Shown in pieces: positions 34,087-41,982 of a stretch of DNA of 64,000 nucleotides. The position numbers and the translations under genes are program-made. Positions within the stretch are counted from its first letter, which is position 1, and every line of letters begins with the position of its first letter. The notes beneath the pieces are model-generated. The model made no database searches and was not told the origin of the DNA. It saw only the letters and a program-made list of their open reading frames with translations. The stretch lies in the NCBI RefSeq assembly GCF_007741535.1, contig NZ_CP036525.1, positions 1,612,001 to 1,676,000 on the forward strand, given 5' to 3'. This DNA comes from Rubripirellula lacrimiformis. Its GTDB lineage: Bacteria > Planctomycetota > Planctomycetia > Pirellulales > Pirellulaceae.

Positions 34087-35352
34087 CTAGTAGCGGATCT
34101 CGGTACCGAATGAGATACCTGTGAACAGGATGTCATTGTCGGTATCGATCGATCGGCCGGTTCCGCTGTTGATTTGTGGGCGGACCTGGTTGGGCGCCGA
34201 TGCGACTCCGGTCAGGTACCACAATTCCAGGCCGGCTCGTACCGACAGGATTTCGCCCAACTGGTAACGGATGCCCGAACCGAATTCGAACATACCGGCG
34301 AGGTCGGTGGTGCTGTCGCCAGCACGGGCCAGTGTGCTAGCACCATCACGGACAAGCACGTTGCTGTCCGCACTGTTGGCATAGAGACCCGCACGAGCGC
34401 GGATGTCGGTGAATCCGTGTCGGCTGATCGGGTACAGCAGGTCCATGCCGACTTGCACTCCGAACAGGTCGTTGCGAGTGCGGCTGGTCAGGCTGCCCGT
34501 TTGGGTCGCCGTCGTGCTGAAGTAGTTGTAATCTTCGTCGTAATTGATGTAGCGACCACCGATCAACAGCTTTGCCATTTCCCAACCGACCAAGGTCTTG
34601 TTGGCTTCCAGGCTGTAGTAGTCAGCCGAATAGGTTTGCGTTTGCGAGACCGCGTCGGTGAACGACGGCAGCGCGACACCGGTTTGGCTAAGGAACGAAT
34701 TGATTCCGCCACCGGGGCTGTTGATTTGGCGAGCCAAGTCCCATTCGAAGGGGCCGGTGAACGAGATTTCGTATCCGTTGACGCAGTCGCCGACGGCGCC
34801 GATGGTGATCCGTGTGCCAAGTTCTTCGTCCATGTCGCTAAGCCCGAAGTTCGGGCTCAGGGTGAACGATCCGATGTCCGGTGCCATGTATAGCCCTTCG
34901 ATCGAAATGTATCGATAGGGTTGGCAGGGTGTGCACGGGTCGGTGAAATTGGGGCCACAAGTCAGGGCGCTGCTGCGACGACCGCAGCTACCGCCACAGG
35001 CGGTCCCGCATGAACCGCAGCTCGAATATTCCATCGCACTTGTGAACGCTGAACCGCCACAGGATCCGCCACAAGCGGTTCCACAGGAACTGCAGGCTCC
35101 GTGGTGGCCCACCTGTTGGACCAATCCCGGAGCATGGCTGCCGACATCGCCCGCGGTTCGATAGCCTGCCGTGTCAACGACTCGGAATGCTTCGGATCCA
35201 TGGGTGAACAAACCGTTGGCGACACCCGAGGATGCACCGGAGTTCTGACCCGCCAGTGTTTGTGCACTGACCAGGCTGTTCGATGCGATGCTGAACGCGA
35301 CCGCGCTCAGCAGCGTCATCAGGACGCGTGGGTAAGTTGATTGTGTCTTCAT
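34087..35352 (-). CDS. Outer-membrane beta-barrel protein with Cys-rich N-terminus
   Basis: A 421-aa protein with a signal peptide (MKTQSTYPRVLMTLLSAVAF and following). Residues 85-135 hold two copies of SCGTACGGSCG, with twelve or more cysteines in all. From residue 145 the sequence alternates hydrophobic and polar residues in about ten beta hairpins, rich in aromatics (YISIEGLYMAPDIGSF, GRYINYDEDYNYFSTTATQT). It ends in ...FGTEIRY, the terminal aromatic that outer-membrane barrels use for assembly. This matches a barrel family common in planctomycetes (BBP7-like). The Cys repeats lie before the barrel and may cross-link it or bind metal. It is followed downstream by a convergent gene and is probably co-regulated with envelope genes. 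Confidence 0.78.
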   Translation of the reverse strand: MKTQSTYPRVLMTLLSAVAFSIASNSLVSAQTLAGQNSGASSGVANGLFTHGSEAFRVVDTAGYRTAGDVGSHAPGLVQQVGHHGACSSCGTACGGSCGGSAFTSAMEYSSCGSCGTACGGSCGRRSSALTCGPNFTDPCTPCQPYRYISIEGLYMAPDIGSFTLSPNFGLSDMDEELGTRITIGAVGDCVNGYEISFTGPFEWDLARQINSPGGGINSFLSQTGVALPSFTDAVSQTQTYSADYYSLEANKTLVGWEMAKLLIGGRYINYDEDYNYFSTTATQTGSLTSRTRNDLFGVQVGMDLLYPISRHGFTDIRARAGLYANSADSNVLVRDGASTLARAGDSTTDLAGMFEFGSGIRYQLGEILSVRAGLELWYLTGVASAPNQVRPQINSGTGRSIDTDNDILFTGISFGTEIRY

Positions 35353-35439
35353 GATCGAACCTCGTTAGCTATCGGTGCGATGAGCATCGCAGTGGGGTGA
35401 ATCAATGGAATGTGTGTTCGGTGACTGGCAATCGCCTGC

Positions 35440-37191
35440 CTATCGAACAACCAACTCGTCTCGAACGGGAACCAAGCACGTTTTTCGGACCATGCGAATG
35501 ATCTTCTTTGCCGAGTCCTCGCTGCCGCAGCGGCCCGTCACGACCAGTTCGTCGTGGCGGTGGTGGACAACAACGTCAGCGTCAGGAAAGACACGTTGGA
35601 TAGATTGGTTTAGCATTGCCGAGCGATCGGGAGCATCGCTTCCGCTGGCGTCCAGCGGTTGGCCTACATGGATGTTGAACGATCGCATCCTTGGGGATTC
35701 CCCCGCCGATTCCGGTGCCGCCCAAACCACTAGTTTGGTAACGCCGGTGCCCGTGCCAATCAGTTTCAGCTGATTGGGGCCGGACGCGAATGCTTGGCAG
35801 ACCGAGCGATCGGATACCTCGATGTTGCGGACGACGCCGCCGAAGGTAAGGGATCGCACCTGAGCCTGGCTAAGGTGCAGCGAGACCGACTTTTCGTTGG
35901 TGGTCGGTTTCGATTCTGCTTGGATGGTCTCGATCGGCGAAATGGCCGATTGCACCTGTGCCGTTTGGGCCGATCGGTCACGCCCCAACGAAACAGGCAC
36001 CGCGGTGACGGCCACTGGTGGACGATACCGTTTGCTGGAAAGGTTCTGTTGCTGTGCAGGCACCGAGATGACCGAACGGTTCCGCTTTGGTTCGATGATC
36101 TTGGCGTCCGAACCGGGATCCATTTCCATCGCGGTCAGTGGCTTGTCTAGGTCGTCGATTACGATCGGTTGAATGTCCGACGGTTTGATCGATCGCGAAT
36201 CCGAAATGGATTCGATCACTGGGGACGTCTTGGCAGCGGCGTTCTCTGAAACGTTGCTGCTGGCTTCGTCGGGACCGGCTTCGTCGTGATTGGCCCAACC
36301 ATAATTCGGTCGGGTGATTCCGGGCGCTGCGTCCTGCGGTGGTGTTTCGATGGCCATGGTCGGCATCGGATCAGCTTCCTGCGCCACCGATACGGCATCT
36401 TCATCGATGAAGTTGTCGTCGGTGAACGAGAAGAAAACCGGTTCCTCGTGCTGGACAACCACTTCGGCAGGTGATTGCATCGACGTTGGGATCGGTGCGA
36501 CGTGCATCTGTCCAACGGACACCGGTTCCACCTGCGCCACTTGTGACAGTTCAGGTTCGTCGGTCGCATCGCCTTCGTGATCGGTTTGCTGGGCCGCCAC
36601 GGGCATCGGAGTCATCGGCATCAGCACGATCGAACTCTGCTGCGACGGATCGGCGGCTAGGTCGACTGCCGCAGTGGCGGTCGACGAAGGTACCGCGATT
36701 GGCAGTTGCAAGTTGCTGATCGCTTGCAGTCCGCTTGGACTTGCCGGTGGATTCGGCGACACGTCTGCGATATCAGCATCGATCAGATCGTTGTTTTCGT
36801 GATGCGCCGATCCGATCAATTGATTTTTTCGGATGCCTACTTCCGTAGGCTTTTCGATCGTCATCGCGGCATCTTCGACGCGGCGTGGCTGTCCGCTGTT
36901 GACCGGTTTCAAACCGATCGCGGCACCGATCGGCATCAGCCGAACCGCGTTGTTTTCGCCGCCGGACGCCAAACGAATCGATTCAATCGACGCGTTGGGT
37001 GCTGGCTCGCAAAATGGGTTGTCCTGTACCGTCGTTGCCGAGTGAAGCGGTAGCGGCGGCATTGTCAGCGGATCTGCGGCGAAAGCTAGGTTTCCACCAA
37101 GCACGGGAGTCCCGCAGCTTAGTAGGGCTAACAAAACAGCACGGCGTTTCCGCTTAGCCAGATTCACCAAATATGTACGTTGGTCACGCAT
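35440..37191 (-). CDS. Exported protein with pilus-assembly N-terminal and BON domains
   Basis: A 583-aa protein with a signal peptide (RKRRAVLLALLSCGTPVLGG). Residues 40-410 are Pro/Val/Ser-rich without a recognisable fold, probably a disordered linker across the envelope. The C-terminal 150 residues have a secretin-type N-terminal domain, LHLSQAQVRSLTFGGVVRN and KLIGTGTGVTKLVVWA, then a BON domain, IQRVFPDADVVVHHRHDELV. The same two domains occur at the start of CpaC/RcpA-type secretins. Here no secretin barrel follows and no pilus gene adjoins, so it is probably a planctomycete-specific envelope protein. Its function is unknown. Confidence 0.75.
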   Translation of the reverse strand: MRDQRTYLVNLAKRKRRAVLLALLSCGTPVLGGNLAFAADPLTMPPLPLHSATTVQDNPFCEPAPNASIESIRLASGGENNAVRLMPIGAAIGLKPVNSGQPRRVEDAAMTIEKPTEVGIRKNQLIGSAHHENNDLIDADIADVSPNPPASPSGLQAISNLQLPIAVPSSTATAAVDLAADPSQQSSIVLMPMTPMPVAAQQTDHEGDATDEPELSQVAQVEPVSVGQMHVAPIPTSMQSPAEVVVQHEEPVFFSFTDDNFIDEDAVSVAQEADPMPTMAIETPPQDAAPGITRPNYGWANHDEAGPDEASSNVSENAAAKTSPVIESISDSRSIKPSDIQPIVIDDLDKPLTAMEMDPGSDAKIIEPKRNRSVISVPAQQQNLSSKRYRPPVAVTAVPVSLGRDRSAQTAQVQSAISPIETIQAESKPTTNEKSVSLHLSQAQVRSLTFGGVVRNIEVSDRSVCQAFASGPNQLKLIGTGTGVTKLVVWAAPESAGESPRMRSFNIHVGQPLDASGSDAPDRSAMLNQSIQRVFPDADVVVHHRHDELVVTGRCGSEDSAKKIIRMVRKTCLVPVRDELVVR

Positions 37192-37685
37192 GCCGCGTCC
37201 TTGCGTCCGAGCGATCTAGGTCGATGCACCCCCCTCGGCACACCCACCGACGTCAGAGCAAAGGCGCACTGGAACGTCGGATGCTTGAAGTATCGGATCC
37301 CTGTTGACATGACATTAACGATTCTGCTGGATCCAATGCGTCTGACGGTTCCTTGCATTGTCCAGATCGACCGTGTTGTTCTGGAAATCCACGCCACATT
37401 GGCCCGAGACGCAGCCCTATCGGAACGACTTCGTGGACCCTTGGTCGCGACCATCCAGCCGGTCCGATGCAGCTTGTGATCGGTCCACCAGCGCGGTTTT
37501 TCGCAGAATTTGGCCTTGCGCCGACGTGGTTCGGTGACGACATCGCCCCCCCGCGGTAGCCCACGCGGCCCCCATTCGACGATCGCCACCGGGCGGCAGG
37601 CCCCAGATCGTCTCGGAGCCGATCGTCGGGTGGGGGGGGCTGTGGGGCTGGCGATGCTACTGCGGCCGCTTGGGGGACGTCCGGG
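37192..37685. other. Intergenic region between envelope and methyltransferase genes
   Basis: About 495 bases. Open frames here run in several phases but none has a ribosome binding site or a recognisable product. A TTGACA at 37305-37310 has no matching -10 box at the right distance. The part near 37560-37680 is rich in G and C runs. I see no RNA gene. Confidence 0.4.
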
Positions 37686-38525
37686 CTAGGATTGCCGTTG
37701 GCGAATCGCTTCATAGGCGATCACCGCGGCCGAGACCGAGATATTCAAACTATCGATCTTGCCGGCCATGGGGATACGGATCCCGGGCACCGGATCAGGT
37801 TTCCCATCGGCGGACGGAATCGTCTTCCATCGCTCGCCCAGTCCGTCGGCTTCGCTTCCCAGCACGACTGCGACCGGTCCATTCCATCGGGTGGACCACA
37901 GCGGGGTGGACGATTCGACCCTGGCGGCCAGGACTCGAAATCCCTTCGCAGACAGGAACTGGGCAACTTGGGATTCGCTGCCGACCGCTGTCGGGACGCG
38001 GAAAATGGCTCCCAAACTATTACGAATGGCGTTGGGGTTCAGCGGATCGTGGCAATCCGACAATAGCACCGCATCGATCCCCGCGGCGTCGGCACAGCGA
38101 AAGACGGCTCCCACATTTCCGGGTTTTTCGATTCGGTCTAGCACCAGAACCAGCGGTTGTGGCGGTAGGGCCAGCCGATCCAGGTTCCAGTCGGGGCGTA
38201 CAAATTCGGCCACCACGCCGCGATTGGATTGCCCAAAGCTAATTTTCTCTAGAATCCCGTCTGAAACCCAGTTTTGTTTTTGGGCAGCCGCCGGGTGGTT
38301 CAGGACACGTTGGATCGCCGAGTCGTCGGGATTCAACGGATCCGACTCGCTGGTGTAGAACCCGCACAGATCCATCCCCGATTCGACGGCCTGGGCCGTT
38401 TCACGCCATCCATCTACGATCACACGGTCGGCTTTCCGCCGATACCGATTTTCGCGTAGCCGGATCAGGTGCCGAACGGTTGGGTTGGCCGGACTTCGCA
38501 AGACGACCGGCGCAGACTCACTCAT
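37686..38525 (-). CDS. TrmH/SpoU-family RNA methyltransferase
   Basis: A 279-aa SAM-dependent ribose 2'-O-methyltransferase of the SPOUT class. The N-terminal substrate domain starts with NPTVRHLIRLRENRYRRKAD. The knotted SPOUT domain shows motif 1 as NPNAIRNSLGAIFRVP, motif 2 as VLGSEADGLGERW and motif 3 as IPMAGKIDSLNISVSAA. LVLDRIEKPGNVGAVFRCAD is the family hallmark. Substrates of this class are 23S rRNA (RlmB-like) or tRNA, and which one cannot be told here. The start is ATG 38525 because the family N-terminus begins there. An open frame extends over 300 codons upstream into the opposite-strand GNAT gene and is not coding. It diverges from that gene by 132 bases. Confidence 0.92.
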   Translation of the reverse strand: MSESAPVVLRSPANPTVRHLIRLRENRYRRKADRVIVDGWRETAQAVESGMDLCGFYTSESDPLNPDDSAIQRVLNHPAAAQKQNWVSDGILEKISFGQSNRGVVAEFVRPDWNLDRLALPPQPLVLVLDRIEKPGNVGAVFRCADAAGIDAVLLSDCHDPLNPNAIRNSLGAIFRVPTAVGSESQVAQFLSAKGFRVLAARVESSTPLWSTRWNGPVAVVLGSEADGLGERWKTIPSADGKPDPVPGIRIPMAGKIDSLNISVSAAVIAYEAIRQRQS

Positions 38526-38657
38526 GGTTTTCTCTGTTATCTTGTTCGGTCGACTCGGAAATCCCGACATTACTTCAGTGGCGGGCACCCGCTCATACGA
38601 CACTTGGCGCTCAACCGGGCGACTGAATCCTAAACCGTTCAACCTGATCAAAACAGC

Positions 38658-39815
38658 ATGAGTCCATCCGTGCGAATCCAGCCGGTCACTTCGAGGCGAG
38701 ATCGCAAAGCCTTTTTGCAGCTCGAACGAGACCTGTATCGCGGTGATCCTAATTGGGTGCCCCCGTTGTGGTTCGAGCAAAAGAAGTTGTTGGGATTTGC
38801 GAAGCATCCGTTCTATGACGACGCCCTGGGACAAGCCTTCTTGGCCCGCCGTGGCGACGAAGTGGTGGGCCGGGTTCTGGCGGTCGTCAATCATGCTCAC
38901 AACCGTCGGTACAAAGAAAAACGCGGGTTTTTTGGCTTCTTTCAGTCGATCGATGACGAAAGTGTCAGCACGCCGATGCTGGACTTTGCGTCCCAGTGGT
39001 TGGTCGATCAGGGCATGACGGACGTTCGCGGCCCGGTCAATCCAAGCCTGAATTACGACTGCGGTCTGTTGGTGGACGGATTCGATACGCCGCCCACGTT
39101 TTTGATCCCGTACAACCACGAATATTACGGACGATTGATCGAAGCGGCCGGATTCGAGAAGGTCCAGGATCTGTACAGCTACGAGGCGCACATCGATACG
39201 CTGGAGGATCTGGATCCAAAACTTTTGTTTGTGATCAACGAAGCGACACGGCGTTTCAATGTCAAATGCCGTGCCATCGACCGCAGCAGATTCGCCAAGG
39301 ATGTTCGATCTTTCTTGGAAATCTACAACCTGTCGCTGCAGCAAACCTGGGGCTATGTCCCGATGAGCGAGGCTGAAATCAGTGTTCAAAGCGGTGGTTT
39401 GAAGCACTTGATCGTGCCGGAATTGACCAGCATTGCCGAAATCGATGGCCAACCGGTGGGCGCCGGATTCGGATTACTGGACTACAACCAAGTGATCAAA
39501 AAGATTGATGGACGCCTGTTCCCGTTCGGTTGGTGGACGTTGATGCGAGGCAAGAAGTCCATCGATCGCTTGCGTTTGATCAGCACGAACGTGCTTCCGG
39601 AATACCAGAAATGGGGATTGGGTTTGGTCACTTTGGCCCGAATCCTGCCCGATGCGATGAAGTATGGTATCCAAATCGGCGAGTTTTCTTGGGTATTAGA
39701 AAGCAACTCGCTTTCTCGAGGTACGATCGAACGTGGCGGAGCCACTCGGACCAAGGTGCACCGTTTGTACGATCGTTCGATAGTCCCTGGTCAGGGCGGG
39801 CCGCGGCAATCATAA
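38658..39815 (+). CDS. GNAT-family N-acetyltransferase-like protein
   Basis: A 385-aa protein starting with MSPSVRIQPVTSRRDRKAFL. Its N-terminal part resembles YghO-type proteins (ERDLYRGDPNWVPPLWFEQ, QAFLARRGDEVVGRVLAVVN). The C-terminal half includes TSIAEIDGQPVGAGFGLLDY and EYQKWGLGLVTLARIL, the latter a likely GNAT motif A (acetyl-CoA pyrophosphate loop Q/R-x-x-G-x-G/A). It lies 45 bases before the ketosynthase-like gene on the same strand, so the two are probably co-transcribed and might act on a common acyl chain. The acceptor is unknown. There is no signal peptide or membrane segment, and it is longer than a simple GNAT (about 150 residues). Confidence 0.8.
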   Translation: MSPSVRIQPVTSRRDRKAFLQLERDLYRGDPNWVPPLWFEQKKLLGFAKHPFYDDALGQAFLARRGDEVVGRVLAVVNHAHNRRYKEKRGFFGFFQSIDDESVSTPMLDFASQWLVDQGMTDVRGPVNPSLNYDCGLLVDGFDTPPTFLIPYNHEYYGRLIEAAGFEKVQDLYSYEAHIDTLEDLDPKLLFVINEATRRFNVKCRAIDRSRFAKDVRSFLEIYNLSLQQTWGYVPMSEAEISVQSGGLKHLIVPELTSIAEIDGQPVGAGFGLLDYNQVIKKIDGRLFPFGWWTLMRGKKSIDRLRLISTNVLPEYQKWGLGLVTLARILPDAMKYGIQIGEFSWVLESNSLSRGTIERGGATRTKVHRLYDRSIVPGQGGPRQS

Positions 39816-39859
39816 TCGACCCCCACGTCTCTTCATTCCCCTCCCCAATCATTTGATCC

Positions 39860-41359
39860 ATGCCCCAAAGCACTGTTGTCATTACCGGGGTAGGCGTGGT
39901 TTCGTCGATCGGGATTGGTGGAGACGCATATTTTGACGCCCTGATGGCGAAAAAATCTGGGATCACGTCGCTTGCCGATCGCACCGACGAAGGTGCCAAG
40001 CCGCCCCCATCGGACCCCGACGGTCAATTTGCTGCTCAACCAGCCGGTTTGTGGATTGGCGGCCCGATCGTTGATTTCGATCCAAAACAATACGTGCGGC
40101 CGCGAAAAGCACTGAAAGTCATGTGCCGCGAGATCCAGACTTCGTTTGCGGCTTCGCAAATCGCTGTCGATCACGCTGGTTTGGCAGACGTGTTCCCGGT
40201 CAGTCCGCAGCCCGAACCAAATCGGGCAGAACCGAATCAGCCGGTACCGAATCAAACGGTACCGAATCAAACGGGCCAAATCGCGTCGGCGGAACCCGCA
40301 ACCGACGACGCCGCGGCCGCTGGTCTTCGCACCGGCCCCGCACCGGCACCCCTTTTGCCTGCCGATGTCGGCACCGTGTTCGGCAGCGAAATGTTTTATG
40401 GGCCCGCGTCCGAAATCGAAGACGCGATGCGATTGTGCATCAAGGAAGACGGCAGCTTTGACACCGCCAACTTTGGGGCCGCGGCGATGAAGCAGGTTTT
40501 GCCGCTTTGGATGCTGAAATATCTGCCGAATATGCCGGCCTGCCATGTCGGGATCGCTTTGGGAGCCCATGGGCCCAACAATACGCTGGTTCTGGGCGAA
40601 GTGTCCGGTCCGGCGGCAATGATCGAAGCGGTGGGCTGTTTGCGACGCGGCATCGCTCGCGTGATGATCGCCGGCGGCGTGGGTACACGAATCAACACCA
40701 CTCGCATGAACTATCGCGGTGACCTGCCGATCGCGAATGTTTTTGATCCCGTTCATCTCAGTTCCCGTCCCTACGACCCCCAGTCGCGTGGGATCGTCGG
40801 TGGCGAGGCTGCCGCATCGATCGTGTTGGAAGATGCCGAATCGGCGGCCAGCCGCGGTGCACCAATCGTGGCCCGAATCGTGTCCTATGCGTCTAGGTTC
40901 GTGCCGTCCGGCGGAATGAATCTGGCAATGCGTTCGTCGACCAATTCGGAACCCAAAATTCGTGGTTCAGCCCAGGCGATTGAACTGGCGATCCGCGGCG
41001 CGTTGGAATCGGCCGGCCTGTCGGCCGCGGAAATCGGCTTGGTGGTCGGTCATGGAACTGGCGATCCGATCATGGATAAGGCTGAAACCGACGCGGTCAA
41101 AGCCGTTCTTGCGGACGTTCCATTGATGGCTCCCACGGGGGCGCTGGGCCACACCGGTGCCGCTTGTGGTGCGATCGGTGTCGTCACCGGGGCGCTGGTG
41201 ATTTCCAAGGGAATGATTCCGCCGACCCTGGGGGCCGATTCGGACGGTACCGACCCGTCGGTGGTTCAATCTGCCCAAAAACTGCAGCAGGACTACGTTT
41301 TGTGCCTCTCGCACACGTCCGAAGGCAGCGCGGTCGCGATCATTTTAGGAAAATCCTAA
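39860..41359 (+). CDS. Ketosynthase homologue lacking the active-site Cys
   Basis: A 499-aa thiolase-fold protein of the beta-ketoacyl-ACP synthase type. It begins VVITGVGVVSSIGIGGDAYF and retains the two catalytic histidines: His398 in VVGHGTGDP and His431 in GALGHTGAACGAIG. The nucleophile position in HGPNNTLVLGEVSGPAAM, where active enzymes have TACASG, is Glu247. Such a protein cannot be acylated on Cys. Related Cys-less ketosynthases act as chain-length factors or as malonyl-ACP decarboxylases (usually with Gln). An extra Pro/Asn/Gln-rich insert of about 45 residues lies near residues 115-155. It follows a GNAT gene by 45 bases. It is probably a partner or decarboxylase rather than a condensing enzyme. 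Confidence 0.85.
   Translation: MPQSTVVITGVGVVSSIGIGGDAYFDALMAKKSGITSLADRTDEGAKPPPSDPDGQFAAQPAGLWIGGPIVDFDPKQYVRPRKALKVMCREIQTSFAASQIAVDHAGLADVFPVSPQPEPNRAEPNQPVPNQTVPNQTGQIASAEPATDDAAAAGLRTGPAPAPLLPADVGTVFGSEMFYGPASEIEDAMRLCIKEDGSFDTANFGAAAMKQVLPLWMLKYLPNMPACHVGIALGAHGPNNTLVLGEVSGPAAMIEAVGCLRRGIARVMIAGGVGTRINTTRMNYRGDLPIANVFDPVHLSSRPYDPQSRGIVGGEAAASIVLEDAESAASRGAPIVARIVSYASRFVPSGGMNLAMRSSTNSEPKIRGSAQAIELAIRGALESAGLSAAEIGLVVGHGTGDPIMDKAETDAVKAVLADVPLMAPTGALGHTGAACGAIGVVTGALVISKGMIPPTLGADSDGTDPSVVQSAQKLQQDYVLCLSHTSEGSAVAIILGKS
40231..40275 (+). repeat. 15-bp tandem repeat within the ketosynthase-like gene
   Basis: ACCGAATCAGCCGGT (40231-40245), ACCGAATCAAACGGT (40246-40260) and ACCGAATCAAACGGG (40261-40275), with a decayed fourth unit upstream at 40211-40230. 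It encodes PNQ-type repeats in an insert absent from ordinary ketosynthases. The period of 15 keeps the frame. Confidence 0.8.
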
Positions 41360-41419
41360 GACCGACTCGGTAACCATTGCGAACTGGGCGGTAAATGCTA
41401 ATACCCCCAGGAGATCGCG

Positions 41420-41980
41420 ATGTCCGAGCCTGATCACTATCCAGCCCACGAAACTTCTCGCGCCGGCGTTTCGCCGGAAGAATTTTTCGTGCAGCAAATT
41501 GCCGAGCACCAGGATCGCCTGTTTGGGTATGTGTTTTCGCTGTTAGGTGACCACAACCGCGCCAGCGACGTGCTTCAGGAAACCAATTTGGTGCTGTGGC
41601 GGAAAAAGGCCCAGTTTCAAGCCGGCCAACCGTTCCTGCCCTGGGCATTTGCGATCGCACGGTTCCAGGTGCTCGCTCACGTCCGTGACCGCGGGCGGGA
41701 TCGCTGCATTCTGGATGCGGAACTGGTCGAACAGTTGGCCGAGCAATCCGAAGCCAGTGCCGAACAATTGGATGGGGTTCGCCAAGCTTTGCGGCAATGC
41801 ATCGCCAAGTTGCAACCGAATCACCAAGACATGATCCGCCGACGCTACTACCGCAGCGCATCGATCAACGAAATTGCCGAATCGTTGGAATTGGGAGTCA
41901 GTGCGGTCAAGGTTGGCCTGCTGAGAATCCGGCGACGGTTGGCCGAATGTGTGCAAACGCAAATGGCACAGGAGAAGTGA
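41420..41980 (+). CDS. ECF-type sigma factor (Rhodopirellula/Verrucomicrobium type)
   Basis: A 186-aa sigma factor. Region 2 reads QQIAEHQDRLFGYVFSLLGD, then ASDVLQETNLVLWRKKAQF and PWAFAIARFQVLAHVRDRGR. Region 4 carries RRYYRSASINEIAESLELGV and SAVKVGLLRIRRRLAECV. This is the TIGR02989-like group typical of planctomycetes and verrucomicrobia. It precedes, by two bases, a FecR-domain gene whose membrane helix and position suggest it is the anti-sigma or sensor partner, and then DUF1549/1553 and DUF1501 genes. This cassette is recurrent in planctomycetes. The sigma factor probably controls its own operon. Confidence 0.93.
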   Translation: MSEPDHYPAHETSRAGVSPEEFFVQQIAEHQDRLFGYVFSLLGDHNRASDVLQETNLVLWRKKAQFQAGQPFLPWAFAIARFQVLAHVRDRGRDRCILDAELVEQLAEQSEASAEQLDGVRQALRQCIAKLQPNHQDMIRRRYYRSASINEIAESLELGVSAVKVGLLRIRRRLAECVQTQMAQEK

Positions 41981-41982
41981 AA

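Noticed and set aside
37253-37714. 153-residue minus frame before the envelope protein gene
   Set aside because: Its Pro/Arg/Ser-rich product has no family, and it overlaps the end of the methyltransferase gene.
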